Assembly (NCBI GenBank): GCA_937894515.1
Contig: CALCRH010000272.1
Location: forward strand, 1 to 8,708
Length of the DNA: 8,708 nt
Direction: 5' to 3'
Source of the DNA: an uncultured Clostridia bacterium
Lineage (GTDB): Bacteria; Bacillota; Clostridia; Oscillospirales; Oscillospiraceae
The position numbers and the translations under genes were made by a program. This document shows, in pieces, positions 1 to 6,290 of this stretch. The notes beneath the pieces are model-generated. The model was not told the DNA's origin, ran no database searches, and saw nothing but the letters and a program-made list of their open reading frames with translations. Positions within the stretch are counted from its first letter, which is position 1. Each line of letters opens with the position of its first letter.

Positions 1-70
1 AGAGCAAGCTGCCTCTTCCCAATGGAGGTTGAATCTACGCCGACCAATAACCTTAACAGGAGGATCATAC
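1..70 (+). other. Spacer upstream of rplC (probable rpsJ-rplC intergenic region)
   Basis: No frame here gives a recognisable end of S10, which normally precedes L3, so this looks like untranslated spacer and not the 3' end of rpsJ. A weak 5-bp inverted repeat (AGGTT at 26-30, AACCT at 49-53) could form a hairpin with an 18-base loop just ahead of the rplC ribosome-binding site. It is too weak to call a regulator. The real rpsJ is expected just outside the window. Confidence 0.5.
58..63 (+). promoter_or_regulatory. Shine-Dalgarno of rplC, decides its start
   Basis: AGGAGG lies 7 bases before the ATG at 71. The same reading frame is open from an upstream ATG at 29, but that codon has no comparable site. 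The L3 family begins with a sequence like MKAIIGKKVGM, which matches the ATG at 71. Confidence 0.85.
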
Positions 71-790
71 ATGAAAGCAATCATCGGCAAGAAAGTCGGC
101 ATGTCTCAGATCTTCGACGAAAACGGCAAGGTGATCCCCGTCACCGTCATCGAGGCGGGTCCCTGCACCGTCGTTCAGAAGAAGACTGCCGAAAAGGAAG
201 GCTACAATGCCGTGCAGCTGGGCTTCGAGGATATTCCCGAGCGCAAGCTGAGCAAGCCTGAGATGGGCCATCTCAACAAGGCCGGCGTAGCCCCCAAGAA
301 GTACCTGCGCGAGTTCGACCTGGAGAACGCCGCTGAGCTGAACATCGGTGACATCATCAAGGCTGACACCTTCAAAGAGGGCGACTTTGTTGACGTGACC
401 GGCACCAGCAAGGGCCACGGCTATCAGGGCGCTGTGAAGCGCTGGGGCGCAGGCCGCGGTCGTATGACCCACGGCGGTGGCCCCGTTCACCGTCACGCCG
501 GTTCCATGGGCTCCACCTCCGATCCCGCCCGTATCTTCAAGGGCAAGATCGGCGCCGGCCAGATGGGCGTTGACACCGTGACCATTCAGAACCTGGACAT
601 CATCAAGGTCGATCCTGAGCTGAACATCATCGCTGTTCGCGGTGCAGTTCCCGGCCCCAAGGGCGGTCTTGTGACCATCAAGTCCACCGTCAAGACCCAC
701 CGCATCAAGAATGTCGAGTCCGGCATCAGCAACAATCCCCAGAAGGCTTCCGGTCGTAATCCCCAGAAGGCTTCCGCCCGTACTAAGTAA
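71..790 (+). CDS. rplC: 50S ribosomal protein L3
   Basis: L3 is a primary 23S rRNA-binding protein of the large subunit. A long internal loop reaches toward the peptidyl transferase centre and helps start 50S assembly. The 239-residue product opens with MKAIIGKKVGMSQIFDENGK and carries the family core at about residues 111-166: GTSKGHGYQGAVKRWG, then the HGGGPVHRHAGSMGS loop, then the ARIFKGKIGAGQMG segment. The start is set by homology and by the AGGAGG at 58-63. The extreme C-terminus is odd: residues 222-237 are two copies of an 8-residue unit (NPQKASGR, NPQKASAR) made by a nearly exact DNA duplication. Where E. coli L3 has the glutamine methylated by PrmB, this protein appears to have Ser/Thr (GSMGSTSDPAR), so that modification is probably absent; this rests on alignment by eye. 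rplD follows after 18 bases. Confidence 0.98.
   Translation: MKAIIGKKVGMSQIFDENGKVIPVTVIEAGPCTVVQKKTAEKEGYNAVQLGFEDIPERKLSKPEMGHLNKAGVAPKKYLREFDLENAAELNIGDIIKADTFKEGDFVDVTGTSKGHGYQGAVKRWGAGRGRMTHGGGPVHRHAGSMGSTSDPARIFKGKIGAGQMGVDTVTIQNLDIIKVDPELNIIAVRGAVPGPKGGLVTIKSTVKTHRIKNVESGISNNPQKASGRNPQKASARTK
734..781 (+). repeat. 24-bp tandem duplication at the 3' end of rplC
   Basis: Two adjacent 24-base units, 734-757 and 758-781, are identical at 22 of 24 positions; the first 19 bases match exactly. They encode NPQKASGR and NPQKASAR in frame, so the duplication lengthens the basic C-terminal tail of L3 without disturbing the fold. The near-identity at DNA level suggests a recent slippage event. 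Confidence 0.9.
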
Positions 791-808
791 GGAAAGGAGT
801 GCTAGGAA

Positions 809-1432
809 ATGTCTACGATTAATGTTGTCAGCATGACCGGCCGCAAGGTTGGCACTGTTGAACTGAATGATGCCATCTTCGGTATCGAACCCAATCAGGC
901 TGTTATGCATGAAGTGGTGAAGAACCACCTGGCTAACTGCCGTCAAGGCACCCAGAGCGCTCTGACCCGCGCGGAAGTTTCCGGCGGCGGCAAGAAGCCC
1001 TGGCGCCAGAAGGGTACCGGCCACGCCCGTCAGGGCAGCACCCGTGCTCCCCAGTGGACCCACGGCGGTATCGTGTTCGCTCCCAAGCCCCGCAGCTATT
1101 CTTACGTTCTGAACAAGAAGGTAAAGCGCCTGGCTATGAAATCCGCTCTGTCTGCCAAGCTGGCAGCCGGCGAGATCGTTGTTGTCAATCACATCAAGAT
1201 GGACAGCATCAAAACCAAGGACTTCCGTGCATTCCTGACTGCTGTGAAAGCAGACGGCAAGGCACTGGTCGTCACTCCCGCTGTGGATGAGATCATTGTC
1301 AAGAGCGCACGCAACATCCCCGGTGTTGAGACTACTTTCGCCAACCTGCTGAATGTTTATGACATTCTCAAGGCCAAGTACCTCGTCATCGATAAGGAAG
1401 CCCTGGCCGTAATCGAGGAGGTGTTCGCATAA
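809..1432 (+). CDS. rplD: 50S ribosomal protein L4
   Basis: L4 binds 23S rRNA early in 50S assembly and, with L22, lines the narrow part of the peptide exit tunnel. In E. coli and some other bacteria it also represses the S10 operon; nothing here shows whether it does so in this organism. The 207-residue length is normal. The tunnel loop is clear at about residues 62-90 (KKPWRQKGTGHARQGS followed by APQWTHGGIVF), the region where macrolide-resistance changes map in other species; no obvious lesion is visible. The start has an AAAGGAG 9 bases upstream. The stop TAA shares its last base with the ATG of rplW, and the rplW ribosome-binding site (GAGGAGG, 1415-1421) lies inside this gene, so the two are likely translationally coupled. 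Confidence 0.98.
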   Translation: MSTINVVSMTGRKVGTVELNDAIFGIEPNQAVMHEVVKNHLANCRQGTQSALTRAEVSGGGKKPWRQKGTGHARQGSTRAPQWTHGGIVFAPKPRSYSYVLNKKVKRLAMKSALSAKLAAGEIVVVNHIKMDSIKTKDFRAFLTAVKADGKALVVTPAVDEIIVKSARNIPGVETTFANLLNVYDILKAKYLVIDKEALAVIEEVFA

Positions 1433-1728
1433 TGACTAACGTATACGACATCATTATCCGTCCCATCATCACCGAGCGTTCCATGGAAGCTACTGACGCC
1501 AAGAAGTACGTCTTTGAAGTAGCTCCCGAGGCCGGTAAGGTGGAGATCAAGAACGCCGTGGAAAAGATTTTCGGCGTGAAGGTCGCCAAGGTCAACACCA
1601 TCAACTATGATGGCAAGACCAAGCGCATGGGTGCCGGCCGTCCCGGCGCTCGCAAGAGCTGGAAGAAAGCTTACGTCCAGCTGACTGCTGATTCCAAGAC
1701 CATCGAGTTCTTCGAGGGTATGGTGTAA
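1432..1728 (+). CDS. rplW: 50S ribosomal protein L23
   Basis: L23 sits at the exit of the polypeptide tunnel, where it docks trigger factor and the signal recognition particle. The 98-residue product has the family N-terminus with IIRPIITERSM at residues 8-18, the KYVFEV strand at 25-30 and the FGVKVAKVNT segment at 47-56. The long basic loop between strands (about 60-80) contacts 23S rRNA. The start overlaps the rplD stop by one base (TAATG), a coupling arrangement that should keep L4 and L23 synthesis equal. rplB follows after 20 bases. Length and domain content are ordinary. Confidence 0.97.
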   Translation: MTNVYDIIIRPIITERSMEATDAKKYVFEVAPEAGKVEIKNAVEKIFGVKVAKVNTINYDGKTKRMGAGRPGARKSWKKAYVQLTADSKTIEFFEGMV

Positions 1729-1748
1729 GAAAGGAAGGAGTGTAGAAA

Positions 1749-2585
1749 ATGTCTGTGAAAACTTATAAGCCGACCACCCCTTCCCGTCGTCACATGACTG
1801 CTCCCGGTTTTGACGGTATCGAAAAGCACGTCAAGCCCGAAGCCAGCCTGACCGAGGTTATCAAGAAGAATGCTGGTCGCAACAGCTATGGCCGCATCAC
1901 CGTCCGTCACCGCGGCGGCGGCGAGCGCCGGAAATACCGCGTCATCGACTTCAAGCGCGACAAGATGGATATGGAAGCCACTGTCCTGCGTCTGGAGTAT
2001 GACCCCAACCGCAGCGCCTATATTGCTCTGCTTCAGTATGAAGACGGCGAGAAGCGCTACATCATCGCTCCTGTGGGCCTGAACGCCGGCGACAAGGTCA
2101 TGTCCTCCGCCGCTGCCGATATCAAGCCCGGCAATTGCCTGCCTATTGCTAACATTCCTGTCGGTACCGTGATCCACAACGTGGAAATGCACCCCGGCAA
2201 GGGCGCTCAGCTGGTCCGCTCCGCTGGCGCTTATGCCCAGCTGATGGCCAAGGAAGGCAACAACGCTCAGATCCGTATGCCTTCCGGCGAAGTTCGCATC
2301 ATCCGCACCAACTGCACTGCCTGCATCGGTCAGGTAGGCAATCTGGAGCACGAGAACATCCAGATCGGTAAGGCCGGCCGTAAACGCCACATGGGTTGGC
2401 GTCCTACCGTTCGTGGTAGCGTCATGAACCCCTGCGACCACCCCCACGGCGGTGGTGAAGGTAAGTCCCCGGTCGGTCGTCCCGGCCCTGTGACTCCTTG
2501 GGGCAAGCCCGCTCTGGGTTACAAGACCCGCAGCAAGAAGAACCCCACCGAGAAGTTCATCGTCAAGCATCGTAATGCGAAGTAA
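1749..2585 (+). CDS. rplB: 50S ribosomal protein L2
   Basis: L2 is a core 23S rRNA-binding protein needed for subunit association and for assembly of the peptidyl transferase centre. The 278-residue length is typical. The N-terminal part includes YGRITVRHRGGGERRKYR (about 47-64) ahead of the RNA-binding domain. The conserved C-terminal loop is present at 227-243 (NPCDHPHGGGEGKSPVGR); His231 corresponds to the histidine known to be critical in E. coli L2. The basic tail ends in KHRNAK. A GGAAGGAG site precedes the start and rpsS follows after 14 bases. No unusual change is visible. Confidence 0.98.
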   Translation: MSVKTYKPTTPSRRHMTAPGFDGIEKHVKPEASLTEVIKKNAGRNSYGRITVRHRGGGERRKYRVIDFKRDKMDMEATVLRLEYDPNRSAYIALLQYEDGEKRYIIAPVGLNAGDKVMSSAAADIKPGNCLPIANIPVGTVIHNVEMHPGKGAQLVRSAGAYAQLMAKEGNNAQIRMPSGEVRIIRTNCTACIGQVGNLEHENIQIGKAGRKRHMGWRPTVRGSVMNPCDHPHGGGEGKSPVGRPGPVTPWGKPALGYKTRSKKNPTEKFIVKHRNAK

Positions 2586-2599
2586 GGAGGCAAGAGAAT

Positions 2600-2863
2600 A
2601 TGAGCAGATCTATTAAAAAAGGCCCGTATGTTGCCCCTGAGCTGCTGAAGCGGGTTACTGAAATGAACAAGACCGGTGAGAAGACCGTGCTGAAGACCTG
2701 GAGCCGCAGCTCCACCATCTTCCCCGCCTTTGTCGGTCACACCATCGCTGTCCACGACGGTCGCCGCCATGTGCCTGTATACATTCAGGAAGACATGGTC
2801 GGCCACAAGCTGGGTGAGTTCGCTCCCACCCGCACCTTCCGTGGCCACGCCAAGAAAGCTTAA
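2600..2863 (+). CDS. rpsS: 30S ribosomal protein S19
   Basis: S19 is a small-subunit head protein that forms a complex with S13 and contacts the A-site finger region and tRNA. The 87-residue product begins MSRSIKKGPYV, a family signature. It carries GHTIAVHDGRRHVPVYI at 46-62 and HKLGEFAPTRTFRGH at 69-83. The start follows GGAGG with normal spacing; the first codons are A/T-rich compared with the rest of the gene, which is common at translation starts. It lies between rplB and rplV in the standard order. Confidence 0.97.
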   Translation: MSRSIKKGPYVAPELLKRVTEMNKTGEKTVLKTWSRSSTIFPAFVGHTIAVHDGRRHVPVYIQEDMVGHKLGEFAPTRTFRGHAKKA

Positions 2864-2884
2864 GAAGGAGGATGCTGAAATACA

Positions 2885-3220
2885 ATGGAAGCTAAAGCTT
2901 ATTTGCGCTATGTTCGCATCGCTCCCCGCAAGGTTCAGATCGTCTGTGATCTGATCCGCGGCAAGGACACCAAGACCGCTATGGCCATCCTGATGCAGAC
3001 CCCCAAGGCTGCCTCTGAGCCCCTGGTCAAGCTGCTCAAGAGCGCTTGCGCCAATGCGGAAAACAACTTCAATATGGACGCCGACAAGCTGGTGGTTACC
3101 GAAGTGTTCGCCACCCCCGGCCCCATCCTGAAGCGTATGCGTCCCCGTGCACAGGGCCGCGCCTATCGCATCAACAAGAGAACCTCTCATGTGACGCTGG
3201 CCGTCGCTGAGAGAGACTGA
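2885..3220 (+). CDS. rplV: 50S ribosomal protein L22
   Basis: L22 contacts all domains of 23S rRNA and, through a long beta-hairpin, lines the exit tunnel beside L4. The 111-residue length is normal. The N-terminal signature RYVRIAPRKVQIVCDLIRG covers residues 8-26. The tunnel hairpin runs through about 78-100, with LKRMRPRAQGRAYRI recognisable and no insertion or deletion of the kind tied to macrolide resistance. An AAGGAGG lies upstream; the 21-base spacer from rpsS is the longest in the window apart from the gap after rpsN. It ends in TGA, unlike most neighbours. Confidence 0.97.
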   Translation: MEAKAYLRYVRIAPRKVQIVCDLIRGKDTKTAMAILMQTPKAASEPLVKLLKSACANAENNFNMDADKLVVTEVFATPGPILKRMRPRAQGRAYRINKRTSHVTLAVAERD

Positions 3221-3239
3221 GAAAGGGAGGAACAGTTTA

Positions 3240-4106
3240 ATGGGACAGAAAGTAAATCCCCACGGCATGCGCGTGGGCGTCATTAAAGACTGGGATTCCC
3301 GTTGGTATGCCAGTGAAGAGAAGGTTGGCGATCTGCTGGTCGAGGACCACAAGATCCGCGTTTACCTGAAGAAGCTGCTGTACGCTGCCGGTGTCGCCAA
3401 GATCGAGATCGAGCGCAGCAACGAAGTCGTTACCATCTATCTGCATGTTGCCCGTCCCGGTGTGGTCATCGGCAAGGGCGGCGACCAGGTCGAGGAGTAT
3501 CGCAAGAGCGTTGAGGCTCTGATCGGCAAGACCGTGAAGCTGAACATCGTGGAAGTTCGCTCCCCCGATATGGACGCTCAGCTGGTGGCGGAGAACATCG
3601 CTGCTCAGATCGAGAAGCGCATTTCTCACCGCCGCGCCATGAAGAATGCCATGGGCCGCGCCATGCGTGCCGGCGCCAAGGGCATCAAGTGCAACTGCAA
3701 CGGTCGTCTGGGTGGTCGCGAGATCGCCGGTACCGAGCACTACCATGAAGGTACCATTCCTCTGCAGACCCTGCGCGCCGACATCGACTACGGCTTTGCT
3801 GAGGCTGCTACCACCTTCGGCCGTATCGGCGTGAAGGTTTGGATCTACAAGGGCGAGATCCTGACCCAGACCCTGCGCACCACCCCGCGCACTCTGGATA
3901 CCACCAAGCCCTATCAGGAGCGCCGTGAGCGCCGTGGCGGCCGCCGCGATGGTGAGCGCCGCAACGGTGGTTTCAACCGCGACGGTCAGCGCCGCGAAGG
4001 TGGCTTCAATCGTGATGGACAGCGCCGTGAAGGCGGTTTCAACCGCGGCAATCGCGCTCCTCGCGCCGACAAGCCCATGGAAAATAAGGAAGGAGGCAAC
4101 CAGTAA
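3240..4106 (+). CDS. rpsC: 30S ribosomal protein S3 with a repeat-bearing C-terminal tail
   Basis: S3 lies at the mRNA entry side of the 30S head and contributes to mRNA unwinding. The first part is ordinary: MGQKVNPHGMRVG start, KH-domain GVVIGKGG at 74-81, and HRRAMK at 130-135, whose Arg131, Arg132 and Lys135 match the helicase residues described for E. coli S3. The C-terminal domain is recognisable from GRLGG (155-159) through LRADIDYG and IGVKVWIYKGEIL (196-208). At 288 residues the protein is longer than the roughly 220-230 usual in the family. The extra 60-70 residues are low-complexity, rich in Arg and Gly, with three 11-residue repeats at 236-268, then a short acidic end. Cys151 and Cys153, just before GRLGG, are not what I expect at these positions. 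The last codons encode the AAGGAGG for rplP, and the TAA overlaps the rplP ATG by one base. Confidence 0.98.
   Translation: MGQKVNPHGMRVGVIKDWDSRWYASEEKVGDLLVEDHKIRVYLKKLLYAAGVAKIEIERSNEVVTIYLHVARPGVVIGKGGDQVEEYRKSVEALIGKTVKLNIVEVRSPDMDAQLVAENIAAQIEKRISHRRAMKNAMGRAMRAGAKGIKCNCNGRLGGREIAGTEHYHEGTIPLQTLRADIDYGFAEAATTFGRIGVKVWIYKGEILTQTLRTTPRTLDTTKPYQERRERRGGRRDGERRNGGFNRDGQRREGGFNRDGQRREGGFNRGNRAPRADKPMENKEGGNQ
3945..4043 (+). repeat. Three 33-bp tandem repeats in rpsC (11-residue RDGxRRxGGFN units)
   Basis: Units at 3945-3977, 3978-4010 and 4011-4043 encode RDGERRNGGFN, RDGQRREGGFN and RDGQRREGGFN. Units 2 and 3 are identical as protein yet differ at seven third-codon positions. That indicates an old repeat whose amino-acid sequence is conserved, and argues against recent slippage. 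A partial RGN follows. The composition resembles disordered RNA-binding Arg/Gly tails. Confidence 0.93.
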
Positions 4107-4540
4107 TGCTTCTGCCTAAGAGAGTAAAATACCGCAGACAGCAGCGCGGCCGCCTCACCGGCAAAGCTCTGCGCGGCAACAAGGTCACCTACGGCGAATT
4201 CGGCCTGGTGGCTCTGGAGCCCAGCTGGATCACCAGCAATCAGATCGAGGCCGCTCGTATCGCCATGACTCGTTATACCAAGCGTGGCGGTCAGGTGTGG
4301 ATCAAGATCTTCCCTGATAAGCCCATCACCGAGAAGCCCGCTGAGACCCGTATGGGTTCCGGTAAAGGTTCTCCCGAGTATTGGGTAGCCGTTGTCAAAC
4401 CCGGTCGTGTCATGTTTGAGATCGCCGGTGTTCCCGAGGAGACTGCACGCGAGGCTCTGCGTCTGGCCAGCCACAAGCTGCCCATCAAGACCAAGATCGT
4501 CAAGCGTGAAGACCTCGAGTCCCAGGAAGTAGGTGAATGA
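4106..4540 (+). CDS. rplP: 50S ribosomal protein L16
   Basis: L16 is a late-assembling 50S protein that contacts the A- and P-site tRNAs near the peptidyl transferase centre. The 144-residue product begins MLLPKRVKYRRQQRGR, a clear family start, and contains RMGSGKGSPEYWVAVVKPGR at 82-101. Arg82 lies at the position equivalent to the arginine hydroxylated in E. coli L16; whether it is modified here cannot be seen. The gene starts one base inside rpsC (TAATG) with AAGGAGG 9 bases upstream, and its own stop overlaps a candidate start of rpmC by four bases (ATGA). Both junctions suggest translational coupling. Confidence 0.97.
   Translation: MLLPKRVKYRRQQRGRLTGKALRGNKVTYGEFGLVALEPSWITSNQIEAARIAMTRYTKRGGQVWIKIFPDKPITEKPAETRMGSGKGSPEYWVAVVKPGRVMFEIAGVPEETAREALRLASHKLPIKTKIVKREDLESQEVGE
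4524..4536 (+). promoter_or_regulatory. Ribosome-binding region of rpmC (ambiguous start)
   Basis: AGGAAG (4524-4529) and AGGTGA (4531-4536) both lie inside the end of rplP. The first is placed 7 bases before the ATG at 4537; the second is 6 bases before the ATG at 4543. Neither is a full AGGAGG, the weakest such site in the window, so L29 translation probably depends on ribosomes finishing L16. Confidence 0.5.
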
Positions 4541-4734
4541 GAATGAAGGCTAATGAAGTACGTGCAATGAGCGTTGAGCAGCTCAATGAAAAGCTCGACT
4601 CCCTGAAAAAGGATTTGTTCTTCCTGCGTATGCAGCACGCAACCAATCAGCTGGACAATCCTCTCAAGCTCGCTGAAACCAAGCGCGATATCGCCCGCGT
4701 AAAGACCGTTATCCGTGAAAAGGAGGAGAAGTAA
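4537..4734 (+). CDS. rpmC: 50S ribosomal protein L29
   Basis: L29 is a small helical protein near the tunnel exit beside L23, where nascent-chain factors bind. The product is 65 residues if it starts at 4537, or 63 residues from the second ATG at 4543. It is two long helices, with the family segment DLFFLRMQHATNQLDNPLKL at about 26-45 and TKRDIARVKTVI following. The choice of start is not settled: the ATG at 4537 forms the ATGA overlap with rplP, while the ATG at 4543 gives MKANEVRAMS, closer to the usual L29 start. The stop is one base before the rpsQ start, and the last codons (AAGGAGGAGAAG) double as the rpsQ ribosome-binding site. Confidence 0.95.
   Translation: MRMKANEVRAMSVEQLNEKLDSLKKDLFFLRMQHATNQLDNPLKLAETKRDIARVKTVIREKEEK
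4721..4726 (+). promoter_or_regulatory. Shine-Dalgarno of rpsQ, decides its start
   Basis: AGGAGG within the last codons of rpmC lies 9 bases before the ATG at 4736. The frame is open from an upstream ATG at 4715, but that start would precede this site and would add residues (MKRRRSK) unlike the S17 family. Confidence 0.85.
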
Positions 4735-4735
4735 G

Positions 4736-4999
4736 ATGGAAGAGAAGAGAGTTTCCTCCCGCAAGACCCGTGTGGGTAAGGTCGTTTCTGACAAGATGGA
4801 TAAGACCGTGGTCGTTGCTATCGCTGACCGCGTTGCCCATCCTCTGTACAAGAAGATCGTCGGCCGCACCTATAAGCTGAAGGCCCACGATGAAGAGAAC
4901 ACCTGCCGTGTAGGTGATACCGTTAAAGTGATGGAGACCCGCCCCCTGTCCAAGGACAAGCGCTGGCGCGTGGTCGAGATCATCGAGAAGGCGAAGTAA
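4736..4999 (+). CDS. rpsQ: 30S ribosomal protein S17
   Basis: S17 is a primary 16S rRNA-binding protein with an OB fold, needed early in 30S body assembly. From the ATG at 4736 the product is 87 residues, the family's usual length, beginning MEEKRVSSRKTRVGKVVSDK. The conserved core MDKTVVVAI is at 21-29, HPLYKKIV at 35-42, and GDTVKVMETRPLSKDKRWRV at 60-79. The start is one base after the rpmC stop, so the pair is probably coupled. rplN follows after 14 bases. Confidence 0.97.
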   Translation: MEEKRVSSRKTRVGKVVSDKMDKTVVVAIADRVAHPLYKKIVGRTYKLKAHDEENTCRVGDTVKVMETRPLSKDKRWRVVEIIEKAK

Positions 5000-5013
5000 G
5001 GAGGTAGCCGAGA

Positions 5014-5382
5014 ATGATTCAGCAAGAGTCTTATCTGAAGGTTGCCGATAATACCGGCGCCAAGGAAATCAAGTGCATCCGCGTTCTGGGCGGCTCCAAA
5101 GTGAAGTACGGCAACATCGGTGATGTGATCGTGGCTTCCGTTCGCAAGAGCACTCCCGGCGGTCAGGTGAAGAAGGGCGAAGTCGTCAAGGCTGTTATCG
5201 TCCGCTCCGCCAAGGGCGTTCGTCGAGCAGACGGTACTTATGTCCGCTTTGACGACAATGCTGCTGTCCTGATCAAGGACGACAAGAACCCCAGAGGTAC
5301 CCGTATCTTTGGGCCCGTTGCTCGTGAGCTCCGTGACAAGGATTATATGAAGATCCTGTCCCTCGCTCCCGAAGTCATTTAA
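5014..5382 (+). CDS. rplN: 50S ribosomal protein L14
   Basis: L14 lies at the subunit interface, forming bridges with 16S rRNA, and is the binding target of the silencing factor RsfS in many bacteria. The 122-residue length is exactly typical. It begins MIQQESYLKVADNTGAKEIK and contains the signature ADGTYVRFDDNAAVLI at 72-87, then NPRGTRIFGPVARELR at 92-107. A GGAGG site sits at normal spacing. Neighbours are rpsQ and rplX as expected. Confidence 0.98.
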   Translation: MIQQESYLKVADNTGAKEIKCIRVLGGSKVKYGNIGDVIVASVRKSTPGGQVKKGEVVKAVIVRSAKGVRRADGTYVRFDDNAAVLIKDDKNPRGTRIFGPVARELRDKDYMKILSLAPEVI

Positions 5383-5396
5383 GGAGGGCGCGAAGA

Positions 5397-5711
5397 ATGA
5401 ATAGTTTGAAGATCAAGAAGAACGACAAGGTAGTCGTTCTGTCCGGTAAGGACAAGGGCAAGCAGGGCAAGGTTCTGGGCACTGTTCCCAGCGAAGCCAA
5501 GGTCGTGGTCGAGGGCATCAACATGGTGACCTGCCACATCAAGCCCCGCAAGCAGGGTGAAGAGGGCGGCATCGTCAAGCGCGAGTCCGCGATCTACGCC
5601 AGCAAGGTCCAGGTCGTCTGCCCCAAGTGCGGCAAGGGTACCCGCGTCGCCATGCAGATGAAGGGCGATAAGAAAGTCCGCGTGTGCAAGCACTGCGGCG
5701 CTGAGCTGTAA
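5397..5711 (+). CDS. rplX: 50S ribosomal protein L24 with two CxxC motifs
   Basis: L24 is one of the two proteins that start 50S assembly, and it later sits by the tunnel exit. The 104-residue product has the KOW motif at about residues 9-27 (NDKVVVLSGKDKGKQGKVL) and the central NMVTCHIKPRKQGEEGGI segment. The C-terminal part has Cys75/Cys78 (CPKCG) and Cys97/Cys100 (CKHCG), separated by 18 residues: a likely zinc-ribbon pair. Many bacterial L24 proteins carry such cysteines and others, such as E. coli, lack them, so this is a metal-binding (C+) form. Zinc binding is inferred from spacing only. An AAGGAGG site sits upstream. Confidence 0.97.
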   Translation: MNSLKIKKNDKVVVLSGKDKGKQGKVLGTVPSEAKVVVEGINMVTCHIKPRKQGEEGGIVKRESAIYASKVQVVCPKCGKGTRVAMQMKGDKKVRVCKHCGAEL

Positions 5712-5730
5712 GAAAGGAGAGAGTTGAAAC

Positions 5731-6270
5731 ATGGCACGTCTGAAAGTTAAATACACCGAAGAAGTGGCTCCCGCTCTCTTCAAGAAGTTCGGTTATAAGT
5801 CCACCATGCAGATTCCCCGCATCGACAAGGTCGTTGTGAACGTGGGCTGCGGTGAGGCTAAGGAAAACCCCAAGGTTCTGGACGCTGTGGCCAAGGATCT
5901 GGGCGACATCACCGGTCAGAAGGCCGTTATCACCCTGGCAAAGAAGTCCGTGGCTAACTTCAAGCTGCGTGAAGGTATGCCCGTGGGTGCCAAGGTCACT
6001 CTGCGCGGTGACAAGATGTGGGAGTTTTTGGATCGCCTCTTCAACGTGGCTCTGCCCCGTGTGCGTGACTTCCGCGGTATCAACCCCAACGGCTTTGACG
6101 GCCGCGGCAACTATGCCCTGGGCATTAAGGAGCAGCTGATTTTCCCCGAGATCGAGTACGACAAGATCGACAAGATCCGCGGCATGGATATTGTAGTCTG
6201 CACCACCGCCAAGACCGATGAAGAAGCCCGCGAGCTGCTGACCCTGGTCGGCGCTCCCTTTGAACGCTGA
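5731..6270 (+). CDS. rplE: 50S ribosomal protein L5
   Basis: L5 binds 5S rRNA with L18 to form the central protuberance and contacts P-site tRNA. The 179-residue length is typical. It begins MARLKVKYTEEVAPALFKKF, has QIPRIDKVVVNVGCGEA at 27-43, and GQKAVITLAKKSVANFKLRE at 62-81. It ends with the conserved stretch from RDFRGINPNGFDGRGNY (112-128) through KEQLIFPEIEYDKI (133-146). The next gene, rpsN, follows after 20 bases; this is the last ordinary junction before the 270-base gap one gene later. Confidence 0.98.
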   Translation: MARLKVKYTEEVAPALFKKFGYKSTMQIPRIDKVVVNVGCGEAKENPKVLDAVAKDLGDITGQKAVITLAKKSVANFKLREGMPVGAKVTLRGDKMWEFLDRLFNVALPRVRDFRGINPNGFDGRGNYALGIKEQLIFPEIEYDKIDKIRGMDIVVCTTAKTDEEARELLTLVGAPFER

Positions 6271-6290
6271 GAAAGAGGAGGAACTGAAAA

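Noticed and set aside
1..28. 3' end of rpsJ (S10)
   Set aside because: No frame reads like the S10 C-terminus; one frame stops at once after SKLPLPNGG, which does not match the family. rpsJ is expected upstream, outside the window.
65..1192. Long minus-strand open frame of 375 codons opposite rplC and rplD
   Set aside because: It is a mirror of GC-rich coding DNA with strong third-position bias. The translated sequence is low-complexity (Ala, Gly, Leu, Asp-rich), resembles no family, and both plus-strand genes are certain.
1671..2570. Minus-strand open frame opposite rplB
   Set aside because: Same shadow effect; rplB is unambiguous on the plus strand.
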